DNA from: Myxococcales bacterium
Lineage (GTDB): Bacteria; Myxococcota_A; Polyangia; Haliangiales; Haliangiaceae
DNA: 64,000 nucleotides
Direction of reading: 5' to 3'
Assembly (NCBI GenBank): GCA_028287135.1
Contig: JAQBQE010000027.1
Span: 1-64,000, forward strand
Of the stretch, positions 40,254 to 50,346 are shown piece after piece (position 1 is the stretch's first letter; each line of letters begins with the position of its first letter). Both the position numbers and the translations under genes were made by a program. The notes under the pieces are model-generated. The model was not told the origin of the DNA. It did not search any database and saw only the letters and a list, made by a program, of their open reading frames with translations.

Positions 40254-42863
40254 TCACAGGCCCATCCAGTAGTTGGCCTTGATCATCACGACGTGCTCGC
40301 CCTCGGCCTCGGCGAGGCCGCGGAGATCGCGACCGAGCTGGAACCGGCCGTCAGCGATCTCGCTGGTCCGGCCGTGGCTCCAGATCGCGAACACCGTCGA
40401 GCCCGGGCGGTACTCCCAGCGCATGACGACCGTCGAGCGGAGCTGGCGGAAGTCGAAATCGGGGCGCCCGAAGGCGTAGCTCGCGCCATTCGTGTTCACC
40501 GTGTACGTGCCGTCCGCGAGCATGTAGCTCGAGCCTTCGATCGGCGTGAACCGATCGCCGTAGCGATCCGCGCGCGGGTTGTCGATGTCCTTGAGCTCGG
40601 TGTAGCGACCGCTCGCGATGAACGGCTGCGCGTACGCCTGCAGCGAGAGGCGCGGCGAGAACGTCCAGTTGACGCGCAAGGTCACCGAGGCGGTGCGCTG
40701 CTTGATCCGCGCGAACACGTAGTGCGTCTGGCCGAGGGTGTCCTGCACCTCGTCGACGTACTGCATCGGATCGTTGCGTGACGAGAGGCTCGTCGAGAGA
40801 TTGATGTCGATGTTCGAGCGCGCCTGGATCGTGGCGCCGAGATCGAAGCCACCGTCGATCTGATCGGCGACCCACTCGCGACCGCCGTAGGCGCCGACGT
40901 TGAAGTAGACCGACTTGCGCGTGTCGGTCGTGAACGATGCGTAGCCTTGCACGCGATCCTCGAGCTTCAGCGACGGTCCGCCGCGCAGCATGCTCGGCTC
41001 CTCGGGGCGATGGTCGAGGTTACAGCCCGCGTTGAACTGCCAGTAGTTCACGAGCTGGACGCCACCGTTGCACTCGAAGCCGAGGTCGGTCAGCCGCGGC
41101 TCGAGCGTGGAGACCCAGAACACGTCGCCGTTGACGTTCCAGTTGAGGACGTCGTCGCCGGGCTCGTCATCGCGAACCTCCGCGAGCACGTACTGGACCA
41201 GGCGGTCCGAGTGATTCTGGAAGCCGAGGTCGTTGAGCTCGAGCCCGATGGTGCGGAGGTCTCCGCCGGTGCCGTAGCGCCAGTGCTTGGTGTCGCCGAA
41301 CTTGCCGAGCTTCCACGACGCACCCATGCCGGCGAGGCTGGTGCGCGTCGGGTCGAAGTGCGCGTTGGTCGCGTCGGGACGCTGATAGAAGTGGCGCGGG
41401 CTCCGCTGGGTGCGGCCGATCGCGTCGGTGGTGCCGTGGACCCAGCTGCCGACGGTGCTGACATCCGCCTGCCACGCGCTGGTTCCGAACCGGTGCTGGA
41501 GCTGGAGGCCGGCGGTGTACGCCTGATCGTGGAGCAAGCCGACGAGCGGGGTGTCGTCGAGCTGGCGGTTGACCGCGCTCGCAGACAGCCCGAACGACGA
41601 CCGCCCGTCGTTGAAGTCGCGCTTGAGCCGCCCGACCGCGTAGTTGGTCAACGGCGCGACGATCGGCGTCGCCTCGACCTGATTCGCGTCGACGATCGTC
41701 GCGGTCTCCTCGCCGGTCACCGCGTCGAGCACGCCGACCGACCAGCCGGCGGTCTTGCCGGTCAGCTTGGCGGCGCCGTAGATCGTCGTCGAGGTCGGGG
41801 CCTGGATGTAGTCGTAGTCGCCGTCCGGCTCGCGCGGTGCGGCACCGATCCGGCGGCTGTAGAACGCGCCCTCGACCGTGTTGTCACCGGTTCCGATCGG
41901 GAGCTTGAACAGATCGACGCCCTCGAGAAAGAACGGCCGCTTCTCCGCGAAGAACAGCTCGTTCGCGGACAGGTTGACCTGCGAAGGATCGGCTTCGACC
42001 TGACCGAAGTCGGGGTTCAGCGTCGCCGACACGGTGAACGCGGTGCCGAGGCCGATCTTCGCATCGAGGCCGAGATTGCCGCGCAGATCGAAGTCGTCGT
42101 TCAGCGGATCGCCCGCGGCGACCGGGACCATGCCGAACCCCGAGCTCGCGTAGGGCAGCAGCTCGACGCGCCGCGTGCTCGCGATGTGATCGATGCCGTC
42201 GACGGTGCCGAACCGACTGACGAACTGGGGCACCGAGCGTGGCCAGCGCGCCCACGAGCTCTCCTCCTTGGTGCGCCCGACGACGCGCAGGACCTGGAGT
42301 CCCCACTGCTGCGCGTCGCGCGAGGTGAACCGCAGCTGGTTGAGCGGGATCCGGAACTCTGCGGTCCAGCCCTTCGCCGTCGTCGCGGCATCCCCCGTCC
42401 ACACCGCATCCCAGGTGTCATCACTCTGGGTGTCGTCGAACACGAGGAAGTCGCGCTGGACGCCGGCCGCATTGAGCTGGAACACGTACGCCGTGCGGCG
42501 GTCGTGATAGCTGTCGATGCCGATCAGGATGGCATCCGCGAGCACGTCGACGTCGCGGCGGGTCAGCAGGCGCCGGATCTTGGCGGGCTCCGGATCATCG
42601 AGCCAGACACCGACGTAGAGCGCGGTGTCGTCGTAGATCATCGCGAACCGGGTCTCCATCGACGCGACCGCACCGTCCTTCGGGAATCGCTGCGAGAACC
42701 CGCTGTGCATCGGCGCCTTGGTCCACGCCGCATCGTCGAGCACGCCATCGACCGCGATCGCCCCATCCCGCCTCACCGCATGTGCGCGTGACGCGGGGTC
42801 GGCGTGCGCGAGCGTGCTCGCGAGCGCGACGAAGCAGAGCGAGAGCAACCACCGAACAAGCAT
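40254..42863 (-). CDS. DUF5916 outer-membrane protein with N-terminal CBM9-like domain
   Basis: The start at 42863 gives a signal peptide MLVRWLLSLCFVALASTLAHA; an upstream in-frame ATG is rejected because it adds 23 polar residues. Residues about 35-225 resemble a family-9 carbohydrate-binding domain (IAVDGVLDDAAWTKAP, AEFRIPLNQLRF). The rest is a long aromatic-rich beta-strand region of the DUF5916 type, ending at ANYWMGL, consistent with a barrel of about 600 residues. Such proteins are frequent in Bacteroidetes and myxobacteria and may take up polymers. The 869-residue protein lies behind a strong leader hairpin. Confidence 0.85.
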   Translation of the reverse strand: MLVRWLLSLCFVALASTLAHADPASRAHAVRRDGAIAVDGVLDDAAWTKAPMHSGFSQRFPKDGAVASMETRFAMIYDDTALYVGVWLDDPEPAKIRRLLTRRDVDVLADAILIGIDSYHDRRTAYVFQLNAAGVQRDFLVFDDTQSDDTWDAVWTGDAATTAKGWTAEFRIPLNQLRFTSRDAQQWGLQVLRVVGRTKEESSWARWPRSVPQFVSRFGTVDGIDHIASTRRVELLPYASSGFGMVPVAAGDPLNDDFDLRGNLGLDAKIGLGTAFTVSATLNPDFGQVEADPSQVNLSANELFFAEKRPFFLEGVDLFKLPIGTGDNTVEGAFYSRRIGAAPREPDGDYDYIQAPTSTTIYGAAKLTGKTAGWSVGVLDAVTGEETATIVDANQVEATPIVAPLTNYAVGRLKRDFNDGRSSFGLSASAVNRQLDDTPLVGLLHDQAYTAGLQLQHRFGTSAWQADVSTVGSWVHGTTDAIGRTQRSPRHFYQRPDATNAHFDPTRTSLAGMGASWKLGKFGDTKHWRYGTGGDLRTIGLELNDLGFQNHSDRLVQYVLAEVRDDEPGDDVLNWNVNGDVFWVSTLEPRLTDLGFECNGGVQLVNYWQFNAGCNLDHRPEEPSMLRGGPSLKLEDRVQGYASFTTDTRKSVYFNVGAYGGREWVADQIDGGFDLGATIQARSNIDINLSTSLSSRNDPMQYVDEVQDTLGQTHYVFARIKQRTASVTLRVNWTFSPRLSLQAYAQPFIASGRYTELKDIDNPRADRYGDRFTPIEGSSYMLADGTYTVNTNGASYAFGRPDFDFRQLRSTVVMRWEYRPGSTVFAIWSHGRTSEIADGRFQLGRDLRGLAEAEGEHVVMIKANYWMGL

Positions 42864-42872
42864 GAGCTGGAG

Positions 42873-42891
42873 ATCCTCGGGCTCCGAGGAT
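42873..42891 (-). promoter_or_regulatory. Strong hairpin in the DUF5916 leader
   Basis: ATCCTCGG-GCT-CCGAGGAT is a perfect 8-bp stem with a 3-base loop, ending 9 bases before the ATG at 42863. The best ribosome-site candidates (GGAG, GAGGAT) lie within it on the minus strand. It could act as a translational switch or as an operator. The rest of 42864-42983 shows nothing else clear. Confidence 0.6.
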
Positions 42892-42983
42892 GGTGGACGC
42901 ATGCGATCCTCGCGAGTTGCGGATTCACCCACAAATCGTCGTGCGACCGCCTGCGACAGCGTCGAGACACCGTCGAGCGACGT

Positions 42984-44063
42984 TCAGCTGGACTGCGCCG
43001 GCGATTGCTTCTCGTCGCTCTGGCGAGCGTGCTCGAGCAGCAACCCCGTGATCGACAGGCCGAGCTCGTCGCTTCCACCGATCGCTGCGGGCGAGAACTC
43101 GAACTGTCCATCGCGCCAGTCGAGCAGCCGCATCAACCGATCCTTCGGCTGTCCGTTGCCGACCGTGGTCTCGACCTTGAGGATCTTGCCCTCGCCGATG
43201 AACACCCGCCCGATCTCGCCGCCGCGGAGCAGCAGCAAGATGCCCGACTTGCGCTCGAATTCGAACAGCGAGAGCAGCGTGCCGAGCCCGATGTCGACGA
43301 TGCTACCGCGCAGACCGAAGCTCGACGTCGGGGTCGACGGAGCCGCGACCCGGTGGACGCGGATCACGAGCTCCTCGTCGAGAAACGGCCTGGGAACGTA
43401 ATCGCGCACGCCGGCACGGAACGCCTCGAGTCGTCCGAGGTCGCCTTCCTCGCCGGTCAGCACGAGCGGAACATCCGAGAGGGTCGCGTGCTCCGACATC
43501 GCGTACGCGAGATCGACGCCCGTCATCCCCTCCATCTGTGCGGCCGCGACGATCGCATCGGGCCGCCACACCGCGCAGGCCTCGAGCGCCTCGGTGGCCG
43601 TGCCGACCGCCGACACCTTGAACCCCGCGGACTCGAGACAGCGCGCCATCCGCGTGCGCAAGGGCGTGCTCGGATCGACGACGATCACCTGCGTCGTCGT
43701 CGACAGGCCCGGGCTCGTGATCTCGGTCTTCAGCGCATCGATGTGCGTACGGAGCTGGATCCGATCCGGGGTGTCGGCACCGAACAGCTCGAAGCCCATG
43801 CCGGGATGCCGGCCGAGCGCGCGCGCCGCCGACGGCGTGAGCATGTGAGCTACGCGACCGGCGAGCGTCAGCCGCGTACCGTCCGGGAGCTCGACCAGGA
43901 TCTCGGTCTCTTCACCCACCGGAAGCAGTGCCTCGGTGCGGATGAACAGACCGCGTGCGGACAGATCTTCGGTTTCGGCGACGACGCGCCCCGACGGCCG
44001 GTCGAACTCGACTCGACATCGGCTGACCAGCCGGAGGTCCCGGCCACGGCGCGCACTTGCCAC
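42984..44063 (-). CDS. PilZ - pseudo-receiver - DUF4388 protein
   Basis: Residues about 1-110 are a PilZ domain with both c-di-GMP contacts: RLVSR (R11-R15) and DLSARG (33-38). Residues 124-240 are a receiver-like domain in which the phosphate-accepting aspartate is A174 (IVAAAQMEGM) and the conserved lysine is R225 (DYVPRPF), so it should not be phosphorylated. The C-terminal region from about 248 is DUF4388 (PATAN-like), often found in myxobacterial signalling proteins. The GTG at 44063 is used; a TAGACT box lies 8 bases upstream. The protein probably responds to c-di-GMP. No partner is adjacent. Confidence 0.85.
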   Translation of the reverse strand: MASARRGRDLRLVSRCRVEFDRPSGRVVAETEDLSARGLFIRTEALLPVGEETEILVELPDGTRLTLAGRVAHMLTPSAARALGRHPGMGFELFGADTPDRIQLRTHIDALKTEITSPGLSTTTQVIVVDPSTPLRTRMARCLESAGFKVSAVGTATEALEACAVWRPDAIVAAAQMEGMTGVDLAYAMSEHATLSDVPLVLTGEEGDLGRLEAFRAGVRDYVPRPFLDEELVIRVHRVAAPSTPTSSFGLRGSIVDIGLGTLLSLFEFERKSGILLLLRGGEIGRVFIGEGKILKVETTVGNGQPKDRLMRLLDWRDGQFEFSPAAIGGSDELGLSITGLLLEHARQSDEKQSPAQSS

Positions 44064-44071
44064 GAACCGAA

Positions 44072-44077
44072 AGTCTA
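44072..44077 (-). promoter_or_regulatory. TAGACT, possible leaderless -10 box of the PilZ gene
   Basis: TAGACT on the minus strand stands 8 bases before the GTG at 44063. Confidence 0.4.
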
Positions 44078-44188
44078 TCCAGGCCGGAACGGCTTGTCCT
44101 CTTTCGCGGGACTCCCGCTCCGAGAAGCTGGTGCGATGAACCGCTAATCACTCCAATCTCTTGGGAAATCTCCAGGCGCAAAAGGCAC

Positions 44189-44217
44189 TTGGCAACGAGG
44201 CTGATTCGGTGCACAAA
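44189..44217 (+). promoter_or_regulatory. Promoter candidate of the menaquinone operon
   Basis: TTGGCA (5 of 6) and CACAAA (3 of 6) are separated by 17 bases in an unusually AT-rich 100-base stretch. A start around 44224 would give a leader of about 40 bases, with an AAGGAC ribosome site before ATG 44265. A TTCAA-GAATCT-TTGAA inverted repeat lies in the leader and could be an operator. Confidence 0.4.
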
Positions 44218-44264
44218 TCCTTCAAGAATCTTTGAACGAACTTGGAACATCTCAAGGACAGCCC

Positions 44265-45332
44265 ATGAGCCAGCACGCCGCCACCTCAGGACGCGCAGCA
44301 CCCAGTGCGGTGCTCGATCGCCTCTCCCACGTGAGTGCCGTGCGCGGTGCGCCGGCGCTCGCGGAGCGACTCGCACACCTCGACCGCTGGGTGCGTGCGG
44401 ATCTCTCCGAGTTCGAGCGCGAGCTCGACGCGATCCCGCGCGGCGCCAGGATGATCCATCAGGCCGCACATCATCTGCTGGATCTTCGTGGCAAGGCGCT
44501 GCGCCCGCTGTGTGTCGCGCTGACCAGCCGGTTCGGCGAGGGATTCACGCCGCGCGCACGCTCGCTGGCGGTCGCCGTCGAGCTCGTGCACAGCGCGACG
44601 CTGCTGCACGATGATGTCGTCGACGCCGCCGAGCGGCGCCGCGGCGCGCCGACCGCGAGCGTGGTCTACGGCAATGCGGCATCGATCTTCGCAGGCGACT
44701 GGCTGCTGATCGCCGCGCTCCGGCGGATTCGCGAGAGCGGCGTCGAGGGCGTGCTCGATCGCATGCTCGGTGTGATCGACGAGATGATCGCCGCCGAGTC
44801 GGTCCAGCTCGAGCGCCGCGGCAAGATCGCCGGCGCGCGCGAGGACTACTTCGCGATCGTCGAGGGCAAGACGGCCGCGCTGTTCCGCTGGGCGATGATC
44901 GCCGGCGCCCGCGCCGCCGAGCTCCCGGCAAGCTCGGAAGCGGCCCTCGAGCGCTACGGCCTCCACCTCGGCGTTGCGTTCCAGGCCGTCGACGACGAGC
45001 TCGACTATGGCGTCGCCGGTGCACACACGGGCAAGGACGCACTCGCCGATCTGCGCGAGGGCAAGATCACCTTCCCGCTCGTCGTCGCGCTCGAGCGCGA
45101 GCCGACCCTGCGCGGCCGGATCGAGACCTTGATGGCACGCGACGTGGTCGCGACCGACGAGCTCGCCGCGATCGCAACGGCGGTCCGCAACACCGGCGCG
45201 CTCGTCGCGACGCGCGCGCTCGCCGAGGAGCACGTGCAAAAAGCACTCGCCGTGCTCGAAGAACTGCCGGCCGTGCCCGCGCGCGATGCGCTGGTGACGG
45301 TGGCCCTCGCTTCTCTCGAGAGGCAGTCATGA
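44265..45332 (+). CDS. Polyprenyl diphosphate synthase (menaquinone side chain)
   Basis: The 355-residue protein is a trans-isoprenyl synthase with GKALRP near 76-81, first Asp-rich motif LLHDDVVD (DD at 116-117) and second motif DDELDYG (242-248). The N-terminal 30 residues are an extra polar segment. Its position as first gene of the men operon says it makes the polyprenyl diphosphate (hepta- or octaprenyl) that MenA attaches to DHNA. The chain length cannot be read from the sequence. It overlaps ubiE/menG by four bases (ATGA). Confidence 0.92.
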   Translation: MSQHAATSGRAAPSAVLDRLSHVSAVRGAPALAERLAHLDRWVRADLSEFERELDAIPRGARMIHQAAHHLLDLRGKALRPLCVALTSRFGEGFTPRARSLAVAVELVHSATLLHDDVVDAAERRRGAPTASVVYGNAASIFAGDWLLIAALRRIRESGVEGVLDRMLGVIDEMIAAESVQLERRGKIAGAREDYFAIVEGKTAALFRWAMIAGARAAELPASSEAALERYGLHLGVAFQAVDDELDYGVAGAHTGKDALADLREGKITFPLVVALEREPTLRGRIETLMARDVVATDELAAIATAVRNTGALVATRALAEEHVQKALAVLEELPAVPARDALVTVALASLERQS

Positions 45333-46078
45333 CCGAACAGCCCGCGACCACCCCGACCACGACCACCGATCTCGCGATGCCGGCGCTCGGCAGCGGCGCG
45401 ATGTTCGATCGGATCGCGCGGCGCTATGACTTCGTCAATCGCGTGCTCTCGCTCGGCATCGACAAGAGCTGGCGGCGCAAGACCGTGCGCTCGCTGCAGC
45501 TCGGCGAGAAGCCGCGCGTGCTCGATGTCGCGACCGGCACCGGCGATCTCGCGATCGACATCGCCCGGATGACGCCCGGCGCGACGGTGGTCGGGCTCGA
45601 CCCGTCCACCGAGATGCTCGCGATCGCGAAGGACAAGCTCGCGAAGCGCGGCCTCTCCGATCGGATCTCGCTCGTCGTCGGTGATGCGCAGGCGCTGCCC
45701 TACCAGGACTGCGAGATGGATGCCGCGACCATCGCGTTCGGCATCCGCAACGTCCCGGACCGGCTGCAGGGCCTGCGCGAGCTCGCGCGCGTCGTTCGTC
45801 CCGGTGGCCGGATCGCGGTCCTCGAGCTCGGCGAGCCTCGCAAGGGCATGCTCGGGCACGCGGCGCGGTTTCACACCCGTCACGTCGTGCCGCGGCTCGG
45901 TGCGCTGCTCTCCGGCTCGCGCGAGTACGCGTACCTCCAGAAGTCGATCGCGGCGTTCCCGCCGGCCGAGGAGTTCGCCCAGCTGATGGACCGCGCCGGG
46001 CTGCACGTGATCGAAGTGACGCCGCTGACGTTCGGCGCGTGCACGCTGTACGTCGCAACACCCAAGGAGGAGTCATGA
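45329..46078 (+). CDS. menG: Demethylmenaquinone methyltransferase
   Basis: The 249-residue protein is a SAM-dependent methyltransferase of the UbiE/MenG family, with motif I VLDVATGTGDLAIDIA near 68-83 and MDAATIAFGIRNVPDRLQGL near 130. It adds the ring methyl group that turns demethylmenaquinone into menaquinone. The same family also methylates a ubiquinone precursor; with only men genes around it, menG is the better name. It overlaps the genes on both sides by four bases (ATGA), so it is fully embedded in the operon. Confidence 0.95.
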   Translation: MTEQPATTPTTTTDLAMPALGSGAMFDRIARRYDFVNRVLSLGIDKSWRRKTVRSLQLGEKPRVLDVATGTGDLAIDIARMTPGATVVGLDPSTEMLAIAKDKLAKRGLSDRISLVVGDAQALPYQDCEMDAATIAFGIRNVPDRLQGLRELARVVRPGGRIAVLELGEPRKGMLGHAARFHTRHVVPRLGALLSGSREYAYLQKSIAAFPPAEEFAQLMDRAGLHVIEVTPLTFGACTLYVATPKEES

Positions 46079-47580
46079 GCTCCGCCACGTCCGCACGCTT
46101 CGAGACGACGCGCGACGAGGAGACGCTCGCGATCCCCGCGCGCGGCGACGGGCCGTCTCTCGAACGCGCGCTCGACGCCGGGCTCGCGCTCGCGGCGCAG
46201 CGCGATGCGCTGACGTTCATCTCGCTGCCGGTACCCGTCATCGCTCCAGCGTCGATCGTCGACGAGTTCCGGCACGGGCCACTCGCGACGTGGACTGCGT
46301 CCGACCTGACGCTGGTCGGCGTCGGCGTGGCTCGCGAGCTGCGCGGCACCGGCGCCGCACGCTGGGCGGAGGTCATCGCGGGCGCGCATGCGATCGCGAC
46401 GAACACGCCCGACGTCGATGACGAGCCACGCGACACGATGCCGACGTTCACGACCCGCGACCTGCCGTGCGCGGTGATCGGCGGGCACAAGGCGGCGCTC
46501 GGCGAGCTCGGATTCGCGCGCCCGCGCTTTCTCGGCGGTGCCGCGTTCGCACCAGGTTCGGCCGATCAGGCACCGTGGACCGGGTTTGGCGACGCGTGGT
46601 TCGTGCTGCCGCGGTGGACCTATGTCCACAACGGCGCTCACGCGTTCCTCGTCCTCGCGGTCGATGCACGCGATGCCGCACTGGCGCAGCGCTGGCGCGA
46701 CGAGCTCGCGATCTTCCGCGCCGCCCTCGCGCATGTGTTCGTCACCAGGCACCAGCCGGCGATGGTCGAGATCGAGCGGGCCGCTGCGGACCAGTGGCGG
46801 CAGCAGGTCACCGACATCACGGACGCGATCGCCGACGGCACGTGCTCGAAGATCGTTGCCGCACGGACGTGCAGCGTCGCGCTCGCGGGCCCGGTTCGCG
46901 CAGCCGAGCTGCTCGCTGCGCTCGACGATCGTCACGCGGATTGCGTGCGCGTCCTGATCAAGCCGCCCAATGCCGGTGCGCTGGTCGCAGCGACCCCCGA
47001 GCGGCTGATCCGCCGCGACGGTGATTTCGTCGAGTGTGATGCGCTCGCCGGATCGATCGCCCACAACGGCGACACCGAGCAGGCGACCGCGACCCTGCTC
47101 GCGAGCGCCAAGGATCGGCGCGAGCACCAGCTCGTCGTCGATGCGATTCGTGCGGTGCTGACCGAGGCGGGCGCTCAGATCGTCGAGCCCGCGGAGCCCG
47201 ATATTCGCGCGCTCCGTCACGTGCTCCATCTGCACACGCCGTTTCGCGCCGTGCTGCGCGCACCGCGCCACGTGCTCGAGCTCGCAGCGCGCCTGCATCC
47301 GACGCCCGCGGTCGGAGGCACGCCGACAACGGTCGCCTGCGACTGGATCCAGACGCACGAGCCGGCTCCGCGTGGCTGGTACGCCGCGCCGGTCGGCTGG
47401 TTCGATCTCGACGGCAACGGCGAGCTCGCCGTCGCCTTGCGCTCGGGCGTGATCAGCGGAAGCCGCGCACACCTGTGGGCCGGCGCCGGCATCGTCGCGG
47501 GGTCCGATCCGGACCGCGAGCTCGCGGAGACCGAGGTCAAGCTGCGCGCGATGCTCGGCGCCCTCGGAGTCACTGGATGA
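46075..47580 (+). CDS. menF: Isochorismate synthase MenF
   Basis: The 501-residue protein has the chorismate-binding fold: KIVAART near 262, ATPERLIRRDGDFVECDALAGS near 308, LHPTPAVGG near 410, RGWYAAPVGWFD near 433 and GAGIVAGSDPDRE near 470. It converts chorismate to isochorismate, the first step of menaquinone synthesis. An AAGGAGGAG ribosome site precedes ATG 46075, unlike the leaderless-type starts elsewhere. It overlaps menG and menD by four bases each. EntC/PchA functions are possible in principle, but the operon settles it. Confidence 0.95.
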   Translation: MSSATSARFETTRDEETLAIPARGDGPSLERALDAGLALAAQRDALTFISLPVPVIAPASIVDEFRHGPLATWTASDLTLVGVGVARELRGTGAARWAEVIAGAHAIATNTPDVDDEPRDTMPTFTTRDLPCAVIGGHKAALGELGFARPRFLGGAAFAPGSADQAPWTGFGDAWFVLPRWTYVHNGAHAFLVLAVDARDAALAQRWRDELAIFRAALAHVFVTRHQPAMVEIERAAADQWRQQVTDITDAIADGTCSKIVAARTCSVALAGPVRAAELLAALDDRHADCVRVLIKPPNAGALVAATPERLIRRDGDFVECDALAGSIAHNGDTEQATATLLASAKDRREHQLVVDAIRAVLTEAGAQIVEPAEPDIRALRHVLHLHTPFRAVLRAPRHVLELAARLHPTPAVGGTPTTVACDWIQTHEPAPRGWYAAPVGWFDLDGNGELAVALRSGVISGSRAHLWAGAGIVAGSDPDRELAETEVKLRAMLGALGVTG

Positions 47581-49493
47581 CCACGGCGGCGATCCAGACG
47601 ATCTGGGCCGAGCTGCTTGCATCGACGCTCGCCGATGCAGGCATCACGACCTGTGTGATCAGTCCGGGATCGCGCTCGACCCCGCTCGTCGCTGCGCTCG
47701 CGGGCGAGTCACGGCTCGAGCTCGTGACGATCATCGACGAGCGCGCCGCTGCCTTCTTCGCCCTCGGTGCGGCGCGCGCGACCGGCATTCCTGCGGCGAT
47801 CGTGTGCACGAGCGGCACCGCGGCCGCGCACTACCTCCCGGCCGTCATCGAGGCGAGCCTGGCTGGCGTCCCGCTCGTCGTGATCACCGCCGACCGCCCG
47901 CCGGAGCTCCAGGGCTGCGGCGCGTCGCAGACGATCGACCAGGTCGGGCTGTACGGCAGCTTCGTCCGCGAAGCGTTCGATCTCGGGGCACCAGTTGGCC
48001 AGGTCACCGCGCTGCGCGGCCTTCGCCGCAAGCTGGTCCAGGCGATCACGCTCGCCCGTGGTCCGCATGCGGGCCCCGTGCACATCGAGGTTCCGCTCCG
48101 CAAGCCGCTCGAGCCGGCGCAGCCCTCGACCGACGAGGAGCGCGCCTTCGCGCGGGCCGCCGCCGAGCTCTGCGGTCCGGTGACGATCGCGCCGCCGCGG
48201 CTCGCCGCGGATCCCGGCGTGCTCGACGGGCTGGCCGCCGCGATCGCCGCCGAGCCCGATGGCGTGATCGTGGTCGGAGCGATGCCCGCATCGTTCGCGC
48301 GCGATCGCGATGCGGTGTTCGCGCTGGCAGCGCGCACGGGCTATCCGGTGATCGCCGAGGCGGGTAGCCAGCTGCGGTTCGGCCCGCGCCCGGCGCGGGT
48401 CGTGCTCGTCGACCACGCAGATCTGATCCCGGTGGCGCAGCGACCGATGCCGCGCGTCGTGATCCAGCTCGGCGCCGATCCGGTGGCTGCGAGCTGGCCA
48501 GCGTGGCTGGCTGCCCTCGCCACCGTACCGAGGTCCGCGGTGCGCCGCTGGGTGCTCGCCGGACCCACGTGGTCGGATCCCGACTCCGCCGCCCACCAGG
48601 TGATCCTCGGCGATGTCGGTGATGCGCTCGCCAGGGTGGTTCGCACGCTCGGCGACGTGCCGCGCACCACCCGCCCGCCCACGTTCGGCGATCGCGAGAA
48701 CACGATCCCGGGCCTCGGCGATCCATCGACAGGTGCGCCGCTCGCGGTCCGTGACCAGCCGACCGATCGCCAGTCGTCCCAGCGGATCCGCGCGACCGCG
48801 TGGCTCGACACCTGGCGCGACCTCGACACCCGCGCGCGGATCGCTCTCGAGCGTGCGCTCGCCCAGCATCCGCGCAACGAGGCATCCGCGATCGCAGCCG
48901 CGATCGACGCGGTGCCCGAAGGCGCGGCGATCCAGATCGGCAACAGCCTGCCGATCCGCACGATCGATCACGTGTGCTCCGCCGGGGTCGCGCGCACGAT
49001 CCTCACGCAGCGTGGCGCCGCTGGCATCGATGGCTTGATCGCCTCCGCCGCGGGTGCGACGCGCGCCGGCCAGCCGGTGCTGCTCGTCCTCGGCGACGTC
49101 AGCTTCGCACACGACCTCGGTGGTCTCCTCGCGGCGCGTTGCGCCTCGGCGCCGCTCGCGATCCTCGTGGTCGACAACTGCGGTGGCCAGATCTTCGCGG
49201 GCCTGCCCGTCGCGCGCGCCAGCCTCGGCGCCGCGTTCGAGCGGCACTTCGTGACGGCGCCCGAGATCGATCCATCGGCCGTCGCTCTCGCGCTCGGGGC
49301 CAATGCCCTCACTGCGGCATCCCCCGCAGCGGTCGGCAGCGCCGTCACGCGAGCGCTCGCCACGCCCGGCGTGACCGTGATCCACGCCCCGGTCTCCGTC
49401 TCCGGTGCACACGATGTTCGGCGCACCGCACTCGAGCTGTACGCCGCGCCACGCTCGACCGATGTTCGCAGCGCAGGAGGAACCCATGAGTAA
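47577..49493 (+). CDS. menD: SEPHCHC synthase MenD
   Basis: This 638-residue thiamine-diphosphate enzyme joins isochorismate and 2-oxoglutarate to give SEPHCHC. The N-terminal domain has SPGSRSTPL near 24-32 and the region [15 protein letters not shown] near 75-90. The C-terminal TPP site reads [12 protein letters not shown] and [11 protein letters not shown] less conserved stretch at about 385-425 separates the central and C-terminal domains. Its TAA stop lies 8 bases inside menB. The reaction is assigned with high confidence from the family and the operon. Confidence 0.95.
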   Translation: MTTAAIQTIWAELLASTLADAGITTCVISPGSRSTPLVAALAGESRLELVTIIDERAAAFFALGAARATGIPAAIVCTSGTAAAHYLPAVIEASLAGVPLVVITADRPPELQGCGASQTIDQVGLYGSFVREAFDLGAPVGQVTALRGLRRKLVQAITLARGPHAGPVHIEVPLRKPLEPAQPSTDEERAFARAAAELCGPVTIAPPRLAADPGVLDGLAAAIAAEPDGVIVVGAMPASFARDRDAVFALAARTGYPVIAEAGSQLRFGPRPARVVLVDHADLIPVAQRPMPRVVIQLGADPVAASWPAWLAALATVPRSAVRRWVLAGPTWSDPDSAAHQVILGDVGDALARVVRTLGDVPRTTRPPTFGDRENTIPGLGDPSTGAPLAVRDQPTDRQSSQRIRATAWLDTWRDLDTRARIALERALAQHPRNEASAIAAAIDAVPEGAAIQIGNSLPIRTIDHVCSAGVARTILTQRGAAGIDGLIASAAGATRAGQPVLLVLGDVSFAHDLGGLLAARCASAPLAILVVDNCGGQIFAGLPVARASLGAAFERHFVTAPEIDPSAVALALGANALTAASPAAVGSAVTRALATPGVTVIHAPVSVSGAHDVRRTALELYAAPRSTDVRSAGGTHE

Positions 49494-50346
49494 GCCCAGC
49501 AAGCACGCCAAGAAGACGTCCGCGGCCAAGCCGACGTGGACGCGTCACGAAGGTTACGAGGACATCCTGTACGAGACCTCCGCGGACGGGATCGCGAAGA
49601 TCACGATCAACCGGCCCGAGGTCCGCAACGCGTTCCGCCCACGCACCGTCGCCGAGATGATCCGCGCGATGGATGTGGCGCGCGACGACGAGAAGATCGG
49701 CGCCGTGATCCTGACCGGCGCCGGTGACGCAGCCTTCTGCTCGGGTGGCGATCAGCGCGTCCGCGGCGAGGGTGGGTACGTCGGCACGGACGGCGTCCCC
49801 CGGCTCAACGTCCTCGATCTGCAGATGCGGATCCGCTACCTGCCGAAGCCGGTCGTCGCGATGGTCGCCGGCTACGCGGTCGGCGGTGGTCACATCCTCC
49901 ACCTCGTGTGCGATCTGACGATCGCCGCCGACAACGCACGGTTCGGCCAGACCGGCCCGCGCGTCGGCAGCTTCGACGCTGGCTTCGGCAGCTCGTACCT
50001 GACGCGGATCGTCGGCCAGAAGAAGGCGCGCGAGATCTGGTTTCTCTGCCGCGAGTACGACGCGAAGGAGGCGCTCGACATGGGCCTCGTCAACACCGTC
50101 GTCCCGCTCGCCGAGCTCGAGACCACGACGATCCAGTGGTGCCGCGAGATGCTGCAGCATTCGCCGACCGCGCTCCGCTTCCTCAAGATGGCGATGAACG
50201 CGGACTGCGACGGCCAGGCCGGCATGATGGCGTTCGCCGGCTCGGCGACGCTCATGTACTACACGACCGACGAGGGCCGTGAAGGCAAGGAAGCGTATCT
50301 CGAGAAGCGCGAGCCCGACTTCACGAAGTTCAAGCGCTACCCATGA
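49486..50346 (+). CDS. menB: 1,4-dihydroxy-2-naphthoyl-CoA synthase MenB
   Basis: The 286-residue crotonase-fold enzyme closes the second ring, forming DHNA-CoA from o-succinylbenzoyl-CoA. Signatures include SGGDQRVRG near 86-94, [13 protein letters not shown] near 127-139 and [16 protein letters not shown] near 155-170. The glycine in QTG is the type seen in bicarbonate-dependent MenB such as that of E. coli; this reading is from memory. A GCAGGAGGAA ribosome site lies before ATG 49486, which is 8 bases inside menD. It overlaps menA by four bases. Confidence 0.96.
   Translation: MSKPSKHAKKTSAAKPTWTRHEGYEDILYETSADGIAKITINRPEVRNAFRPRTVAEMIRAMDVARDDEKIGAVILTGAGDAAFCSGGDQRVRGEGGYVGTDGVPRLNVLDLQMRIRYLPKPVVAMVAGYAVGGGHILHLVCDLTIAADNARFGQTGPRVGSFDAGFGSSYLTRIVGQKKAREIWFLCREYDAKEALDMGLVNTVVPLAELETTTIQWCREMLQHSPTALRFLKMAMNADCDGQAGMMAFAGSATLMYYTTDEGREGKEAYLEKREPDFTKFKRYP

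Noticed and set aside
44165..44205. Sigma-54 type promoter before the men operon (GGCAC and GGCA elements)
   Set aside because: The GG and GC elements do not have the required 10-base spacing.
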